Position numbers and translations under genes: made by a program. Of a stretch of DNA of 7,194 nt, positions 6,333 to 7,194 are shown piece by piece (within the stretch, counting starts at the first letter, position 1; the number at the start of each line of letters is the position of its first letter). Under the pieces are notes generated by a model. It made no database searches and was not told the origin of the DNA. It worked only from the letters and a program-made list of their open reading frames with translations. The stretch is from CASQEL01 sp036655975 (GTDB taxonomy: Bacteria; Desulfobacterota; Desulfovibrionia; Desulfovibrionales; Desulfovibrionaceae). The DNA lies in contig JAVVPD010000103.1 in assembly GCA_036655975.1 (NCBI GenBank), positions 1 through 7,194 of the forward strand, given 5' to 3'.

Positions 6333-6808
6333 AAAATAACACCTTCCTTAAGTTCAAAGGTGATCTTAGGATACACGCGCCCCTGCATTTCGTTTTCGGG
6401 CGTGGGCGCGTAGGAAATGCCCAGCACCCGCACGCGGGGTTCTTTGGCTTCAATGGCCTCGGTCAGCTCCGCCACCTTGCGGGCCACGGCATAGGGCGTG
6501 GGCGCGTCAATAAAGCTGCCCGTGCTGGCAAAGCCCCTGTCCAAGGGCGTGGAATAAGCCAAGGTGGTGATAATCATACGGATATTCTGCGTAATCGCGT
6601 CCATGCCCGTGGCGCCAATAATGATGCCGCTCGGCCCCGCGTCCTGCGGGGCACTCGCTATCGCGGGCATCGCTGCGCCAGAAAGCGCTGTCTCTGGCTT
6701 GCTCTCTGCCCGCTCCGCTGCGCGGCTTGCCGCCGTCCCTGGCGGCAAAGTAATGCCGCTCGGCCCCGCGTCCTGCGGGGCACTCGGCCCAAACGTCATC
6801 TCATGCAT
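6329..6808 (-). CDS. Baseplate wedge protein, gp25/GpW-like, with N-terminal repeat insert
   Basis: This gene encodes a homologue of T4 gp25, P2 GpW and Mu gp46, the conserved sheath-like core protein of the baseplate wedge that pairs with the J protein. The family domain begins at about residue 65 (GATGMDAITQNIRMIITT). It continues through LDRGF, AVARKVAELTEAI and VRVLGISY, and ends in KITFELKEGVIL. Residues 1-7 (MHEMTFG) look like the original N-terminus, since the family usually reads TFG followed directly by a TG or ATG motif. Residues 8-64 are an added repeat-derived segment described separately. Without it the protein would be about 102 residues, close to family size. The ATG at 6808 is chosen because of the TGATG overlap and AAGAGG eight bases upstream. 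A GTG at 6811, spaced five bases from AAGAGG, is also possible and would add one residue. The stop overlaps the J start (ATGA). Confidence 0.87.
   Translation of the reverse strand: MHEMTFGPSAPQDAGPSGITLPPGTAASRAAERAESKPETALSGAAMPAIASAPQDAGPSGIIIGATGMDAITQNIRMIITTLAYSTPLDRGFASTGSFIDAPTPYAVARKVAELTEAIEAKEPRVRVLGISYAPTPENEMQGRVYPKITFELKEGVIL
6624..6657 (-). repeat. 34-bp direct repeat, copy B of wedge-gene insert
   Basis: This is the second identical copy of the 34-bp repeat, nearest the conserved domain of the wedge protein. The hairpin is at 6634-6652. It is followed in translation by III-G and then the native GATGMD sequence. It aligns with the 29-bp repeat of the gpI gene over the core CGCGTCCTGCG and over the flanking CACTCG. 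Confidence 0.9.
6753..6786 (-). repeat. 34-bp direct repeat, copy A of wedge-gene insert
   Basis: This copy is identical to 6624-6657, 129 bp (43 codons) away. It contains the hairpin at 6763-6781 with a 7-bp stem and loop GTCCT on the plus strand (AGGAC in the mRNA). It encodes SAPQDAGPSGI in the gene's frame. Confidence 0.9.
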
Positions 6809-7194
6809 CACAAATACCTCTTGAATTTGAGGTTCACGTCAATGACAGCAATGCCGCTTCCGCCCGCGCCTCCACTGTGCCGTGCCGTTTCGCTGACGCT
6901 TTCCAAAATCATGTCGCCCCACGAAATGCCGCCGATAATCAGCTTTTCCACCTTGCCCGTGTGACAAGCGACTTCCAGCGCGTTGCATTCGGCAAGAGGG
7001 TCGACCCCAAAGGAGGCGTGAAAACGCACGGCAAGTTCCATATTGGGGAGTTCGGGGGCCAGAAATTCCAGACGCGGGGCCGCGCCAAGGACTTTGTGTT
7101 CCTCGTAACGGGCCGCCACAGAACGAGTGAAGGAGGACGGGGTGAGCACGCGATCCGTGCTGACGGAAAAGACGGTGTGCCCGAAGGAGCCTAC
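6808..7194 (-). CDS. Phage tail protein, GpU-like (5' end outside window)
   Basis: This is probably the tail-completion/tail-tube-end protein of the P2 GpU type, a small protein at the end of the tail tube. The reading frame stays open to the right edge and gives 128 residues plus a TGA stop. A GTG at 7149 could be read as a start. However, the 15 codons above it encode VGSFGHTVFSVSTDR, which is the usual beginning of this family (a VGSFG-like motif, then a strand ending in a valine and serine-rich stretch). The true start therefore lies at or just past the window edge. Further family-like parts are PRLEFLAPELPN, the central IIGGISWGDMILESVSE (glycine turn followed by a strand) and the closing VNLKFKRYL. 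The stop overlaps the next gene's ATG by one base (TGATG), so translation is coupled. Similarity is judged from memory of the family; the alternative is an unrelated short tail protein. Confidence 0.75.
   Translation of the reverse strand, partial: VGSFGHTVFSVSTDRVLTPSSFTRSVAARYEEHKVLGAAPRLEFLAPELPNMELAVRFHASFGVDPLAECNALEVACHTGKVEKLIIGGISWGDMILESVSETARHSGGAGGSGIAVIDVNLKFKRYL

Larger units (their letters stand above)
6617..6787 (-). mobile_element. Putative translated palindromic element (copy in the wedge gene)
   Basis: This GC-rich segment of about 171 bp (57 codons) splits the N-terminus of the wedge protein between MTFG and GATGMD. The boundary is uncertain by one glycine codon. It is bounded by two identical 34-bp direct repeats, each containing a perfect 7-bp hairpin GCCCCGC-GTCCT-GCGGGGC. 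An internal 8-bp hairpin TTGCCGCC-GTCCCT-GGCGGCAA lies at 6727-6748. Modules shared with the insert in the gpI gene are CCGCTGCGCGGCT (6715-6727), ATCGCTGC (6669-6676) and GGCACTCGCTATCGC (6650-6664). The element is translated throughout. It encodes SAPQDAGPSGI twice, with SRAAERAE between. No transposase is encoded, so if mobile it would move with help from elsewhere. The mobile label is inferred from two related copies at unrelated sites. Confidence 0.65.

Noticed and set aside
6634..6781. Intrinsic terminators at the GC-rich hairpins
   Set aside because: No run of T follows any hairpin on the transcribed strand, and all lie inside genes whose conserved parts continue downstream.
4682..6787. 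Intein or insertion sequence
   Set aside because: The inserts are far too short for an intein and lack splicing motifs. No transposase reading frame or classic terminal inverted repeats are present.
7147..7149. GTG as the start of the GpU-like gene
   Set aside because: The frame continues upstream with the family-typical VGSFG segment up to the window edge, and no Shine-Dalgarno sequence stands before the GTG.

Overview
The window is a compact, single-direction stretch of a contractile-tailed (myovirus-type) prophage or phage tail module. Every gene lies on the minus strand, so transcription runs from high to low coordinates. Junctions are stop/start overlaps or gaps of about 10 bases, and each start inspected has a Shine-Dalgarno sequence or a coupling overlap. 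No promoter, terminator, RNA gene or attachment site is visible, and no gene-free stretch exceeds a few dozen bases. Base composition, protein style and the tail-fibre N-terminus resemble prophages of Desulfovibrionaceae. That assignment is an impression from family patterns, not a search result.

In order of transcription the genes are: a GpU-like tail protein, whose 5' end is cut by the window edge (7194-6808); a gp25/GpW-like baseplate wedge protein (6808-6329); a baseplate J-like protein (6332-5226); a P2 GpI-like tail protein with a long C-terminal extension (5233-3812); a conserved 175-residue phage protein (3834-3307); a DUF4815-type protein (3296-1353); a companion protein with a DPLAQTFTL motif (1343-126); and the first 38 residues of a tail-fibre protein (116 to the left edge). 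The wedge, J and I proteins would form the baseplate wedges around the tail tip. The downstream proteins probably attach or form the fibres that contact the host.

Two things stand out. First, the wedge gene and the gpI gene each carry an extra, GC-rich, in-frame segment (about 171 and 141 bp). The two segments belong to one repeat family. Each is bounded by a direct repeat (34 bp and 29 bp) that is itself a hairpin, with a second hairpin type inside. The loop GTCCT is constant while the stems differ by compensating base changes. Both inserts are translated in the same phase and give a recurring peptide of the type A-x-QDA-x-x-S. This looks like a family of small translated palindromic elements spreading through protein-coding genes, comparable in behaviour to the Rickettsia palindromic elements but with a different sequence. 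Second, the DUF4815 gene, its companion and the fibre gene all lie in one reading frame, separated only by TAG codons in the identical context TAGGAGTT. The sequence across the first TAG reads like one continuous domain. This suggests a recently split gene or, less likely, amber readthrough.
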